From Sphingomonas yunnanensis (GTDB lineage: Bacteria; Pseudomonadota; Alphaproteobacteria; Sphingomonadales; Sphingomonadaceae), in contig NZ_JAIOKB010000001.1 of the NCBI RefSeq assembly GCF_019898765.1, forward strand, positions 930,001 to 994,000: a DNA stretch of 64,000 nucleotides, read 5' to 3'. The position numbers and the translations under genes are program-made. Shown piece after piece: positions 8,373-16,567 of the stretch. The notes under the pieces were generated by a model. The model did not search any database, was not told where the DNA came from, and saw only the letters and a program-made list of their open reading frames with translations. The number at the start of each line of letters is the position of its first letter. Within the stretch, counting starts at the first letter, position 1.

Positions 8373-9575
8373 ATGGGGGAACTCACGAGAGGGCAGAGCG
8401 GCGCGGTCGAGCGGCTCGACGCGGCGCGGATGCTGGCGCGGGTCGAGCGCTGGGCCGCGATCAACAGCGGGACGCGCAACCTGGCGGGGTGCGCCGCGAT
8501 GGCGGAGGTGCTCGCCGACGCCTTCGCCGCGCTGCCGGGCGAGGTGACGCTGGTCGAGCCCGGCGCGGCGGAGAGTGTCGGCGCCGACGGCAGCGTCGCC
8601 GCGCTGGACCACGGCCATCACCTGCGCGTGACGGTACGGCCCGAGGCGCCGGTGCGGCTGCTGCTGACCGGCCACCTCGACACCGTCTACCCGGTGGACC
8701 ACCCGTTCCAGGCAGTGGCATGGCGCGAGTCCGGCGTGCTCAACGGACCCGGCGTCGCCGACATGAAGGGCGGCCTCGCGTTGATGCTCGAGGCGCTGCT
8801 CGCGGTCGAGGCCGAGGGAACGCGCTTCGGCTATGACGTCGTGATCAACTCGGACGAGGAGACCGGCTCCTTCTCCTCCGCCACGCTGCTCGCGGAGGCG
8901 GCGCGCGGCAAGGTCGCGGCACTCACCTACGAGCCGGCGCTGCCCGACGGCACGCTGGCGGGCGCGCGCGGCGGCACCGGCAATTTCTCGATCGTGGTGC
9001 GCGGGCGCGCGGCGCACGCGGGCCGCAACCCCGCCGACGGTCGCAACGCGGTGGTGGCGGCGAGCGCGCTGGCGCTGCGGCTTCACGCCGAGCGCTCGCC
9101 GCGGCTGGCGGTCAATCCCGCGCGGATCGACGGCGGCGGGCCCAACAACGTTGTCCCCGACCTCGCCGTGCTGCGTGTCAACTTCCGCCCCGCCGCCGCG
9201 GGCGAGATCGCGCGCGCACAGGCGCTGGTCGCGCGGGCCGCGGCCGAGGTCGCGGCGGTGCACGAGGTGACGGTGGAGGTGCACGGTGGGTTCAATCGCC
9301 CGCCCAAGCCGATCGACGCGGGCGCGGCGCGGCTGTTCGAGCTGGTGCGCGCGAGCGGCGCCGACCTCGGCCAGGCGATCGCCTGGCGCGACACGGGCGG
9401 CGTCTGCGACGGCAACAATATCGCCGCCTGCGGCGTGCCCGTGGTCGACACGATGGGCGTGCGCGGCGGCGCGATCCACTCGGCGGAGGAGTATCTCATC
9501 GTCGACAGTCTGAGAGAGCGCGCGGCCCTGTCCGCGGTGACGATGCTGCGGATCGCCGAGGGGGCGCTAGCATGA
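8373..9575 (+). CDS. M20 metallohydrolase in the ast operon (candidate succinylglutamate desuccinylase)
   Basis: A 400-residue M20 peptidase of the carboxypeptidase G2/ArgE type. The metal ligands and catalytic residues are visible: GHLDTV (His101, Asp103), GPGVADMKGG (Asp130) and NSDEETGS (Glu162/163). ARGGTGNFSIVVRGRAAHAG is the dimerisation lid. The stop overlaps the astA start by ATGA, so it is translationally coupled to AST genes. No AstE (M14-type desuccinylase) is visible in the window, so I infer that this enzyme may release glutamate and succinate from N-succinylglutamate, the last AST step. The ATG at 8373 gives a family-length N-terminus; a longer open frame runs through rppH. Confidence 0.75.
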   Translation: MGELTRGQSGAVERLDAARMLARVERWAAINSGTRNLAGCAAMAEVLADAFAALPGEVTLVEPGAAESVGADGSVAALDHGHHLRVTVRPEAPVRLLLTGHLDTVYPVDHPFQAVAWRESGVLNGPGVADMKGGLALMLEALLAVEAEGTRFGYDVVINSDEETGSFSSATLLAEAARGKVAALTYEPALPDGTLAGARGGTGNFSIVVRGRAAHAGRNPADGRNAVVAASALALRLHAERSPRLAVNPARIDGGGPNNVVPDLAVLRVNFRPAAAGEIARAQALVARAAAEVAAVHEVTVEVHGGFNRPPKPIDAGAARLFELVRASGADLGQAIAWRDTGGVCDGNNIAACGVPVVDTMGVRGGAIHSAEEYLIVDSLRERAALSAVTMLRIAEGALA

Positions 9576-10591
9576 GCTTCGTGATCCGCGCCGCGCGCGA
9601 GGGCGACCTGCCGCATCTGTACGAGATGGCGAAGCTGACCGGCGGCGGCTTCACCAACCTGCCGCCCGATCGCACCGCGCTCGGCGCCAAGCTGACGCGC
9701 TGCGCCGAGGCGTTCGGACGCGACACCGCGGACCTGCGCGACGAGCTGTTCGTGCTGATGCTGGAGAACACCGCCACCGGCGAGGTGCGCGGGACCTGCC
9801 AGCTGATCACGCACGTCGGGCAGAAGCACCCCTTCTACAGCTATCGCATCGGCACGCTGACCCAGCACAGCCGCGAGCTGGAGCGCACCTTCCGCGCCGA
9901 GATGCTGACGCTCACCACCGACCTGGAGGGCGCGAGCGAGGTGGGTGGTCTCTTCCTTCACCCCGGCGAGCGCGCCGGCGGGCTCGGGCTGCTGCTCGCG
10001 CGGAGCCGCTACCTCTTCATCCGCACGCATCGCCAGCGCTTCGCCGAGCGGACGCTGGCGGAGCTGCGCGGCGTGATCGACGAGGCCGGCGGCTCCCCCT
10101 TCTGGGACGGACTGGCCGGGCGCTTCTTCGGCATGAGCTTCCAGCAGGCGGATGAATTCAACGCGATCAACGGTCACCAGTTCATCGCCGACCTGATGCC
10201 GAAACACCCGATCTACACCGCGATGCTGACCGATGGCGCGCGCGCCGCGATCGGGCTGCCCCATCCCTCCGGCCGCGCCGCGATGCGGATGCTCGAGCTC
10301 GAGGGGTTCGCGTTCGAGAATTACGTCGACATCTTCGACGGCGGCCCGACCATGACCGCGCGCACCGACCAGGTCCGCACCGTCCGCGACGCGCGCGACG
10401 CCGAGCTGGTGACGGTCGACGAGGCCGGGGGCGGCGTCGAGGCGCTGGTCGCGACGGGCCGGCTCGGCGCCTTCCGCTGCGCCTATGGCGCCGTGCGGGA
10501 AGTAAACGGCGGGGTCGCGCTCGACCCCGGCTGTGCCGCGGCGCTGGCGATCGAGCCGGGCGCGACGGTGAGCTGGATCGGGCGGATATGA
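9572..10591 (+). CDS. astA: Arginine N-succinyltransferase
   Basis: A 339-residue AstA/AruF-type acyltransferase that transfers succinyl from succinyl-CoA to the alpha-amino group of arginine, opening the AST pathway. The N-terminal FVIRAAREGDLPHLYEMAKL and TGGGFTNLPPDR are diagnostic, as are GTCQLITHVGQKHPFYSYRI and GGLFLHPGERAGGLG. The middle holds the GNAT-like acetyl-CoA fold, and FFGMSFQQADEFNAINGHQF and MPKHPIYTAML are further family blocks. It overlaps the M20 gene upstream and astB downstream by four bases each, so the three form one operon. Confidence 0.93.
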   Translation: MSFVIRAAREGDLPHLYEMAKLTGGGFTNLPPDRTALGAKLTRCAEAFGRDTADLRDELFVLMLENTATGEVRGTCQLITHVGQKHPFYSYRIGTLTQHSRELERTFRAEMLTLTTDLEGASEVGGLFLHPGERAGGLGLLLARSRYLFIRTHRQRFAERTLAELRGVIDEAGGSPFWDGLAGRFFGMSFQQADEFNAINGHQFIADLMPKHPIYTAMLTDGARAAIGLPHPSGRAAMRMLELEGFAFENYVDIFDGGPTMTARTDQVRTVRDARDAELVTVDEAGGGVEALVATGRLGAFRCAYGAVREVNGGVALDPGCAAALAIEPGATVSWIGRI

Positions 10592-11841
10592 CGTTGCTGC
10601 GCGAGATCAACCTCGACGGGATCGTCGGACCCAGCCACAATTACGCCGGGCTCAGCCCCGGCAATCTCGCCGCCACCGCCAATGCCGGCGCGGTGGCGCA
10701 CCCGCGCGCCGCGGCGCTGCAGGGGGTGGCGAAGATGCGCGCCAATCTCGCGCTCGGGCTGGTTCAGGGGGTGCTGCTGCCGCACCCGCGCCCCGATCAT
10801 GGCTGGCTGGCCGCGCTCCATACCGATTATGCCGCGGCGGCGCCCTTCCTGCGCGCGCGCGCGCTGTCCGCCTCGGCGATGTGGGCCGCCAATGCCGCGA
10901 CCGTCTCGCCCGCGGCCGACACCGGCGACGGCCGCTGCCATCTCACCGTCGCCAACCTGGTGACCATGCCGCATCGCAGCCACGAGTGGCCCGCGACACT
11001 GGCGCAGCTGCGGCTCGCCTTCGCTCATCCCGCCTTCGCGGTGCACGCGCCCATCCCCGCGCCCTTCGGGGACGAAGGCGCGGCCAATCACATGCGGCTG
11101 TGCGCCGGCCATGGCGCCCGCGGGATCGAGCTGTTCGTCTACGGCGCCACCGGCGGTCCCTTCCCCGCGCGCCAGCACCTGGAGGCGAGCCGCGCGGTGG
11201 CGCGCGCACACCGGCTCGACCCGGCGCGGACCCTTTTCGTCGAGCAGGCCGAGGCGGCGATCGCGGCGGGCGCCTTCCACAACGACGTCGTCGCGGTGGC
11301 GAACGAGCGCGTGCTGCTGGCGCACGAGCAGGCCTTCGCCGATCGCGCGGGCCTGCAGGACGCGCTCGCCGCGCTGCTGCCCGAGGCGGAGATCGTCGAG
11401 GTCCCCGCCGCCGAGGTGACGCTGGAGGACGCGATCGGCTCCTATCTGTTCAACGCCCAGCTGGTGACGCCACCCGATGGCGCGACGACACTGGTCGTGC
11501 CCGAGGAAGCGCGCGCCAACCCGCGGATCTGGAGTTGGGTGCAGCGCCACCTCGCCGGCAACGGCGCGATCCGCCGGGTCGAGGTGGTCGACGTCCGCGA
11601 GTCGATGGCGAACGGCGGCGGGCCGGCCTGCCTTCGCCTGCGCGTCGTGTGCGATCCAGCGACGGTTGACCCACGATTCCTCGTCGACTCCGCGCGTCTC
11701 GATACGATCGCGGCGGTGATCGAGCGCCACTGGCCCGAGTCGATCGCGCCCGACTCGATCGGGGACCCGCGGCTGATCGCGCAGATCGAGTCGGCGCGGC
11801 GCGTGCTGCTGGAGGTGCTGGGGCTGGGGGAGCTGGGGTGA
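10588..11841 (+). CDS. astB: N-succinylarginine dihydrolase
   Basis: A 417-residue AstB that hydrolyses N2-succinylarginine to N2-succinylornithine, CO2 and two ammonia. The start EINLDGIVGPSHNYAGLSPG and NPRAAALQG-like HPRAAALQGVAKMRANL are hallmark AstB blocks. FHNDVVAVANERVLLAHEQAF and SYLFNAQLV follow. The catalytic Cys of this guanidine-modifying fold sits in NGGGPACLRLRVV near the C-terminus. It ends the M20-astA-astB operon, which is followed by repeat DNA at 11876-11966. The aminotransferase astC is not in the window. Confidence 0.93.
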   Translation: MTLLREINLDGIVGPSHNYAGLSPGNLAATANAGAVAHPRAAALQGVAKMRANLALGLVQGVLLPHPRPDHGWLAALHTDYAAAAPFLRARALSASAMWAANAATVSPAADTGDGRCHLTVANLVTMPHRSHEWPATLAQLRLAFAHPAFAVHAPIPAPFGDEGAANHMRLCAGHGARGIELFVYGATGGPFPARQHLEASRAVARAHRLDPARTLFVEQAEAAIAAGAFHNDVVAVANERVLLAHEQAFADRAGLQDALAALLPEAEIVEVPAAEVTLEDAIGSYLFNAQLVTPPDGATTLVVPEEARANPRIWSWVQRHLAGNGAIRRVEVVDVRESMANGGGPACLRLRVVCDPATVDPRFLVDSARLDTIAAVIERHWPESIAPDSIGDPRLIAQIESARRVLLEVLGLGELG

Positions 11842-11875
11842 GTGACACCGAACGCGGTCCGCGCCCGCCGAGCTG

Positions 11876-11966
11876 CCACCCCGGCGAACGCCGGAGTCAA
11901 AATGGGCGACGTCAGCGAGTCCCACCGAGGCCTACCCAACTGGGCCCCGGCTTTCGCCGAGGCGAC
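11876..11966. repeat. Family C imperfect inverted repeat
   Basis: The left arm CCCGGCGAACGCCGG and right arm CCCCGGCTTTCGCCGAGGC face each other about 45 bases apart in the gap after astB. The layout is like families A and B but the sequence differs. Short open frames through it (about 11838-12036) carry no recognisable protein signal. Confidence 0.55.
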
Positions 11967-12043
11967 GCGCGATGGCGGCACGATTGCCCTGCACTCCGGC
12001 GCATCTTTGCGAACGATTGACACTCCAGCGCTATAAGCCACCC

Positions 12044-12337
12044 GTGACCCGTCGCCGACCGCCACTCGCCCAGAGCGCGCGCCCTCGCCCCAGCCCGTGG
12101 AAGCGGTTCAAGCGGCTGTTCGCGGTCAAGACGAAGTTCGAGGCCTTTCTCGTCATCTACGCGCTCGCCACCGGCGCGGTGGAGCGCGGCTTCAACTATG
12201 TCCATCATCTGCCCGGTACGAGCGGCTGGCTGATGTTCGCCGCCTGCACCGGGGTCGTCTTCATCGCCGGCGGCAAGATACTCGATGCGGTGGAACGCGA
12301 CGAGCACGACCGTGATACCGGTCTTGATATGTTGTAA
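12044..12337 (+). CDS. Small two-TM membrane protein, 97 aa
   Basis: I start at the GTG at 12044, giving VTRRRPPLAQSARPRPSPWK, a basic cytosolic N-terminus. Two hydrophobic helices follow, FEAFLVIYALATGAVERGFN and WLMFAACTGVVFIAGGKIL, and then the charged tail DAVERDEHDRDTGLDML. The function is unknown. It lies just before the TonB-dependent receptor, 37 bases away, and the palindrome of a possible Zur site overlaps its stop codon. An ATG at 11972 would add residues encoded by repeat DNA and is unlikely. Confidence 0.65.
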   Translation: MTRRRPPLAQSARPRPSPWKRFKRLFAVKTKFEAFLVIYALATGAVERGFNYVHHLPGTSGWLMFAACTGVVFIAGGKILDAVERDEHDRDTGLDML

Positions 12338-12340
12338 CAT
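12329..12340 (+). promoter_or_regulatory. Candidate Zur-type operator
   Basis: ATGTTGTAACAT is palindromic apart from one central base and resembles the ATGTTATAACAT core bound by the zinc-sensing Fur-family regulator Zur in alphaproteobacteria. It lies 35 bases before the ATG of a TonB-dependent receptor with a zinc-receptor-like C-terminus, over the stop codon of the preceding gene. The regulator itself is not in the window. Confidence 0.5.
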
Positions 12341-12374
12341 GGCGCTAGAGGAACGGCTCCAGTCGGAGTCGTTC

Positions 12375-14543
12375 ATGAAGAAGATCCTCCTCGCCGCGGT
12401 CGCGCTCGCGCCGCTCGCCTCTCCCGCCATCGCTCAGACCAACCCGATGCCCGCCGCCCCGAGCGAGGCCGATCCGAGCGGCGGTGCCGGCAGCGCCCGC
12501 CAGCGCGATCCGCACCGCTCGGACGACGTAATCGTCACCGCGCCGATCCGGCAGAGCGAGGCCGATGTGCTGCAGGGCACCTCGGTGCTCAGCGGCGCCG
12601 AGCTGACTCGCGAGCTGCGCCCGACGATCGGCGAGACGCTGGCGCGCCTGCCCGGCGTCTCCGCCACCTCCTTCGGTCCCAGCGCCTCGCGCCCGATCCT
12701 GCGCGGCTTCCAGGGCGACCGTATCCGCGTGCTGACCGATGGCATCGGCTCGATCGATGTCTCCAACACCTCGGTCGACCATGCGGTGGTGATCGATCCG
12801 CTGCTCGCCGAGCGCATCGAGGTGCTGCGCGGCCCTTCGGCATTGTTGTATGGCTCATCGGCGATCGGCGGCGTGGTCAATGTGGTCGACCGCCGCATCC
12901 CGCGCGCCATCCCCGAGAACGGCTATCGCGCCGACGCGATCGGCAGCTACGGCAGCGCCGCGGACGAGCGCTCGGTCGGCGCCGCGGCGGACGCGCAGGT
13001 CGCCGGCCCGCTCGTTCTTCACGTCGACGGCTCGTACTTGAAGAGCGGCAACCTGCGGACCGGGCGGGGCTATCTGCTGTCGCCGCAGGCGCGCGCGGCG
13101 GCGCTGAGCCAGGTCGGCCTGCCGCAGGACAGCGACGAGCCGATCGACTTTGCCGCGTCGGCCGCGCTGCGCGACCGGCTCCCCAACTCCGCGGCGGAGA
13201 CCTGGACCGCGGGCGTCGGCGCCTCGATCATCACCGACACGGGCAATCTCGGCGTGTCGTACAGCCACTATGACAGCCTCTACGGCGTGCCGATCCGCTA
13301 CGCCACCGCGGTCGGCCAGGAGCAGGAGGCGCCGCGGCTCAGCGTCGTCCAGAATCGAGTCGACCTTCGCGGCGAGGTGCAGACCGGCGGCGGCTTCCTT
13401 GATCGCATTCGCATCCGCGTCGGCCACGCCACCTATCGCCACTTCGAGCTGGAAGAGGACGGCAGCGTCGGCACCGCTTTCTACAACAATGGGCTGGAGG
13501 GACGGCTCGAGTTGGTTCAGGCCAATCGCGGCGGCTGGCAGGGCGCCAGCGGCGTGCAGGTCTTCAATCGCCAATTCAACGTGGTGGGGGACGAAGCCTT
13601 CCTGCCGCGCAACGAGACCAACCAGCTCGGCCTGTTCACCTTGCAGCAGGTGTCGCTCGGCGGCTTCCGCGCCGAGGGTGGACTGCGCTACGAGACCACC
13701 GACCTGGCCGCGCGCGCGCCCGGCGTGGACACGCGCTTCTTCAACGGAACAAGATCGTTCGACGCGCTGTCGGGCTCGCTCGGCGCCTCCTACGAGGTGG
13801 CACCCGACGTGCGTATCGGCGTCAACGGCTCGCACACCGAGCGCGCGCCGTCGGCCGAGGAATTGTTCGCCAACGGGCCGCACGCTGGCACCCAGGCCTA
13901 TGAGCTCGGCAGCGCCGACTTCAAGGTGGAGAAGTCCTGGGGTCTCGAGGCCACGCTGCACGCGCACGGTGACGGGTTCAGTCTCGACGCCTCGGCCTAT
14001 TACAACTGGTTCAGCAATTATATCTCGGAGAACCAGGTCGATCAGTCGGTCTGCCTGGCGCGCTCTGACGCGGTCGATTTCCCCTGTTTCCAGTACCAGC
14101 AGCAGGCCGCGCGCTACTACGGCTTCGAGGCGGACGCCTCGCTGCGGCTGGCGCAGGTGGGCGGCTACACGATCAACGCCGACCTGCTCGGCGATTATGT
14201 CCGCGCCAACATCGTCGACCTCGGCCCCGTGCCGCGCATCCCACCGGCGCGCGTGCTCGGCGGCCTGGAGGCGCAAGGTGATCGGCTCGGCGGGCGGGTC
14301 GAGGTTGAGCACGTCTTCCCGCAGAACCGCACCGCCGCCTTCGAGACGCGCACCGACGATTACACGATGACCAACGCCTCGCTGTCGTTCCATCCTTTCG
14401 GCAGCGCCAGCGATCGTACCAGCATCCTGCTCTCGGCCAACAATATTTTCGACGTGCTGGCGCGCCGCCACTCGAGCTTCCTCAAAGACTTCGCCCCTCT
14501 CGCCGGGCGCGACATCCGGCTGACGCTCAAGGTCGGGATCTGA
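12375..14543 (+). CDS. TonB-dependent outer-membrane receptor, ZnuD-like
   Basis: A 722-residue receptor. The signal peptide MKKILLAAVALAPLASPAIA is followed by a TonB-box region and the plug (LARLPGVSATSFGPSASRPI, LRGFQGDRIRVLTDGIG, VLRGPSALLYGSSAIGGVVN). The beta-barrel ends in LTLKVGI. The last strands contain RRHSSFLKDFAPLAGRDIRL, very close to the HTSFLKDxAPxPGRN signature of zinc receptors such as ZnuD. An external loop holds a Cys pair (SVCLARSDAVDFPC). It probably imports zinc or a zinc chelate across the outer membrane with TonB energy. I started at 12375 because that is where the signal peptide begins. Confidence 0.83.
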   Translation: MKKILLAAVALAPLASPAIAQTNPMPAAPSEADPSGGAGSARQRDPHRSDDVIVTAPIRQSEADVLQGTSVLSGAELTRELRPTIGETLARLPGVSATSFGPSASRPILRGFQGDRIRVLTDGIGSIDVSNTSVDHAVVIDPLLAERIEVLRGPSALLYGSSAIGGVVNVVDRRIPRAIPENGYRADAIGSYGSAADERSVGAAADAQVAGPLVLHVDGSYLKSGNLRTGRGYLLSPQARAAALSQVGLPQDSDEPIDFAASAALRDRLPNSAAETWTAGVGASIITDTGNLGVSYSHYDSLYGVPIRYATAVGQEQEAPRLSVVQNRVDLRGEVQTGGGFLDRIRIRVGHATYRHFELEEDGSVGTAFYNNGLEGRLELVQANRGGWQGASGVQVFNRQFNVVGDEAFLPRNETNQLGLFTLQQVSLGGFRAEGGLRYETTDLAARAPGVDTRFFNGTRSFDALSGSLGASYEVAPDVRIGVNGSHTERAPSAEELFANGPHAGTQAYELGSADFKVEKSWGLEATLHAHGDGFSLDASAYYNWFSNYISENQVDQSVCLARSDAVDFPCFQYQQQAARYYGFEADASLRLAQVGGYTINADLLGDYVRANIVDLGPVPRIPPARVLGGLEAQGDRLGGRVEVEHVFPQNRTAAFETRTDDYTMTNASLSFHPFGSASDRTSILLSANNIFDVLARRHSSFLKDFAPLAGRDIRLTLKVGI

Positions 14544-14551
14544 GCCGAGCA

Positions 14552-14573
14552 CCCGCTGGCCTCGGCCAGCGGG
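14552..14573 (+). terminator. Terminator hairpin after the receptor
   Basis: CCCGCTGGCC-TC-GGCCAGCGGG is a perfect inverted repeat starting 8 bases after the receptor stop codon. No T-run follows, so a factor-independent role is inferred from position. Confidence 0.55.
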
Positions 14574-14590
14574 CGTGAGCCGCCGGCGTG

Positions 14591-14663
14591 CTCCTGCGAG
14601 CGCAGGAGCCTAGGGGCACGAGCACTCCGCTTCGGGCTCTGGGCTCCTGCGTTCGCAGGAGCA
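14591..14663. repeat. Family A palindrome pair
   Basis: GCTCCTGCGAGCGCAGGAGC (14591-14610) and GCTCCTGCGTTCGCAGGAGC (14644-14663) repeat the two-palindrome unit seen after selO. They lie between the receptor gene and the convergent phosphatase gene. Confidence 0.8.
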
Positions 14664-14667
14664 CGGT

Positions 14668-15270
14668 TCAGATCAGTGGGTGGAACGCTGACGGCCGCTC
14701 GTTGAGCGCGACCAGCGTCGCGCCGCCGTGCGCGTCGAGCGCCAGCGTCGTCACCGAGCCGGGATCGCAGCCGAGTTGGAACATCCGCTCGAAGCGCAGC
14801 CCAAGCCAGTGCGCCACCGCACCGCGGATGACGTCGCAGTGGGTGACGAACAGCGTCGTCCCCTCGCCCGCGGCGGAAAGGAGGGCGACGGCGCGCGCCA
14901 CCGCCTCGCCCATCGTCTCGCCGCCGGGGCAACGCGCGCTGCCGCGTTCCGCGTTCCAGCGCTGCCAGTCGGGATCACCCTCCAGCGCGACGAAGTCACG
15001 GCCGGTGAACGTCCCGAAGTCGATCTCGTCGAGCGCCGGCGCATGGACCACGTCGATCCCGCGCGGTCGCGCCACCGCGACGGCGGTCTCGACCGTGCGT
15101 CGACGCGGGCTGGCGTAGATCGCGCTCAAATCGACGCCCGCTAGGTGACGCGCGAGCCCCGCCGCTTCATCGCGCCCGCGCTCGCTCAACGCGATCTCCG
15201 ACCGCCCGCTCAGCACATGGTCGACCTCGCCGTGGGTGCCGTGGCGGGCGAGTAGCAGGAGGCGAGTCAT
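14668..15270 (-). CDS. Histidine phosphatase family protein
   Basis: A 200-residue phosphoglycerate-mutase-like phosphatase. The phospho-accepting His lies in LLLARHGTHGEV, the substrate Arg in YASPRRRTVETA, and the second catalytic His in LFVTHCDVIRGAV. The Glu acid is in DEIDFGTFTGRD. The pattern resembles alpha-ribazole phosphatase (CobC) and fructose-2,6-bisphosphatase-type members, but the substrate cannot be named. It is transcribed alone, diverging from the glycan operon, with a 184-base gap between them. Confidence 0.82.
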   Translation of the reverse strand: MTRLLLLARHGTHGEVDHVLSGRSEIALSERGRDEAAGLARHLAGVDLSAIYASPRRRTVETAVAVARPRGIDVVHAPALDEIDFGTFTGRDFVALEGDPDWQRWNAERGSARCPGGETMGEAVARAVALLSAAGEGTTLFVTHCDVIRGAVAHWLGLRFERMFQLGCDPGSVTTLALDAHGGATLVALNERPSAFHPLI

Positions 15271-15331
15271 ATGCCGCCTCTAGCACGACACGCGCCACTC
15301 CCCAGAAAATTTCGGCTGCGCAATAAGTTAT

Positions 15332-15356
15332 GGAACTTAGCTAAGTAGAAGATGTT
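15332..15356 (+). promoter_or_regulatory. Candidate EcfG (general stress) promoter
   Basis: GGAAC (15332-15336), 17 bases, then GTT (15354-15356): an exact match to the GGAAC-N16/17-GTT pattern of the alphaproteobacterial stress sigma factor EcfG. The first gene of the glycan operon starts about 100 bases downstream. The 12-base perfect palindrome ACTTAGCTAAGT (15335-15346) overlaps the -35 edge and spacer and could be an operator. Confidence 0.6.
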
Positions 15357-15454
15357 CCTCTTCCTGTAACCAAGCGGCAACGTGGTCGCTTGTCGTTGAT
15401 CTCGATCAGTCGGCCCCGTGGCGGCCCGAACGGTCGAGCGAGTGGGAGGGTGGA

Positions 15455-16567
15455 ATGGAGACGGTTCTCATCACCGGCGGCGCCGGGTTCATCGGTCGCT
15501 TCGTCGCCGATGAGCTGCTCGCGCGAGGCAACAAGGTGCGCGTGCTCGACAGCCTGATCGAGCAGGTCCACGGCGATGTCGAGCGCCCCCCGCTCCTCAA
15601 CGACGAGGTCGAGCTGATCCGCGGCGACGTGCGCAACGGCGACGTCGTGACCAAGGCGCTCGACGGCGTCGACAGCGTCATCCACCTGGCCGCCGAGGTG
15701 GGCGTCGGCCAGTCGATGTACGAGGTCGAGCGCTACACCTCGACCAACGACGTCGGCACCGCGGTGCTGTTCGAGAAGCTGATCGACAAGCCGGTGCGCC
15801 GCGTCGTCACCGCCTCGTCGATGTCGATCTACGGCGAGGGGCTGTACCGCGACGCCGACGGCGCGCTGGTCCAGGACGCGGAGCGCAAGGGGCTGCGCGA
15901 CGGGCTCAGCAACTGGGAGCCGGTCGACGCGCAGGGTCGGCCGCTCGCCCCCGTCGCCACCCCGGAGTGGAAGCAGCCCAACCTCGCCTCGATCTACGCG
16001 CTCAACAAGTACGTTCAGGAGCGCACCACGCACATCATGGCGGCGCCCTACGGCATCGAGGGCGTCTGCCTCCGCCTGTTCAACGTCTACGGCCCCGGAC
16101 AGGCGCTCTCCAATCCTTATACCGGCGTGCTCGCGATCTTCGCCTCGCGCCTGCTCAATGGCCAGAAGCCGATGATCTTCGAGGACGGCGAGCAGCGCCG
16201 CGACTTCGTCCATGTCTCGGACGTGGCGCGCGCCTTCGCCGACGCTTTGGTGCTGCCGCAGGCGGTGGGCGGCACGTTCAACATCGGCTCGGGCCACGAC
16301 CGTTCGGTCACCGAGGTCGCCACCGAGCTGGCGCGCGCGATGGGCAAGAACGACCTCACCCCCGAGATCGTCGGCAAGGCCCGCATCGGCGACATCCGAC
16401 ATTGCTTCTGCGATACCGCGCTGGCGCGGGACAAGCTCGGCTTCGCCGCGACGCAGGACTTCACCCAGGGCCTCGCCGAGCTGGCGGAGTGGGTCGCGCA
16501 GCAGACCGCGGTCGACAAGGTCGCGACGATGCGCGCCGAGCTCGAGAAGCGCGGGCTGGTGGCATGA
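15455..16567 (+). CDS. NAD-dependent sugar epimerase/dehydratase (extended SDR)
   Basis: A 370-residue extended SDR. The NAD site TGGAGFIGRF is at residues 7-16, the catalytic Ser in TASSMSIYG (about 120-127), and the YxxxK pair is Tyr181/Lys185 in YALNKY. RLFNVYGPGQALSNPYTGVL and QRRDFVHVSDVARAF are sugar-nucleotide binding blocks of UDP/dTDP-sugar epimerases; the closest pattern I recall is dTDP-L-rhamnose 4-epimerase or UDP-glucose 4-epimerase. It probably makes an activated sugar for the enzymes downstream. It heads six overlapping genes and overlaps the next by ATGA. Confidence 0.82.
   Translation: METVLITGGAGFIGRFVADELLARGNKVRVLDSLIEQVHGDVERPPLLNDEVELIRGDVRNGDVVTKALDGVDSVIHLAAEVGVGQSMYEVERYTSTNDVGTAVLFEKLIDKPVRRVVTASSMSIYGEGLYRDADGALVQDAERKGLRDGLSNWEPVDAQGRPLAPVATPEWKQPNLASIYALNKYVQERTTHIMAAPYGIEGVCLRLFNVYGPGQALSNPYTGVLAIFASRLLNGQKPMIFEDGEQRRDFVHVSDVARAFADALVLPQAVGGTFNIGSGHDRSVTEVATELARAMGKNDLTPEIVGKARIGDIRHCFCDTALARDKLGFAATQDFTQGLAELAEWVAQQTAVDKVATMRAELEKRGLVA

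Noticed and set aside
11838..12036. Short forward frames after astB
   Set aside because: They run through the family C repeat, lack a good ribosome binding site and show no hydrophobic or domain pattern.
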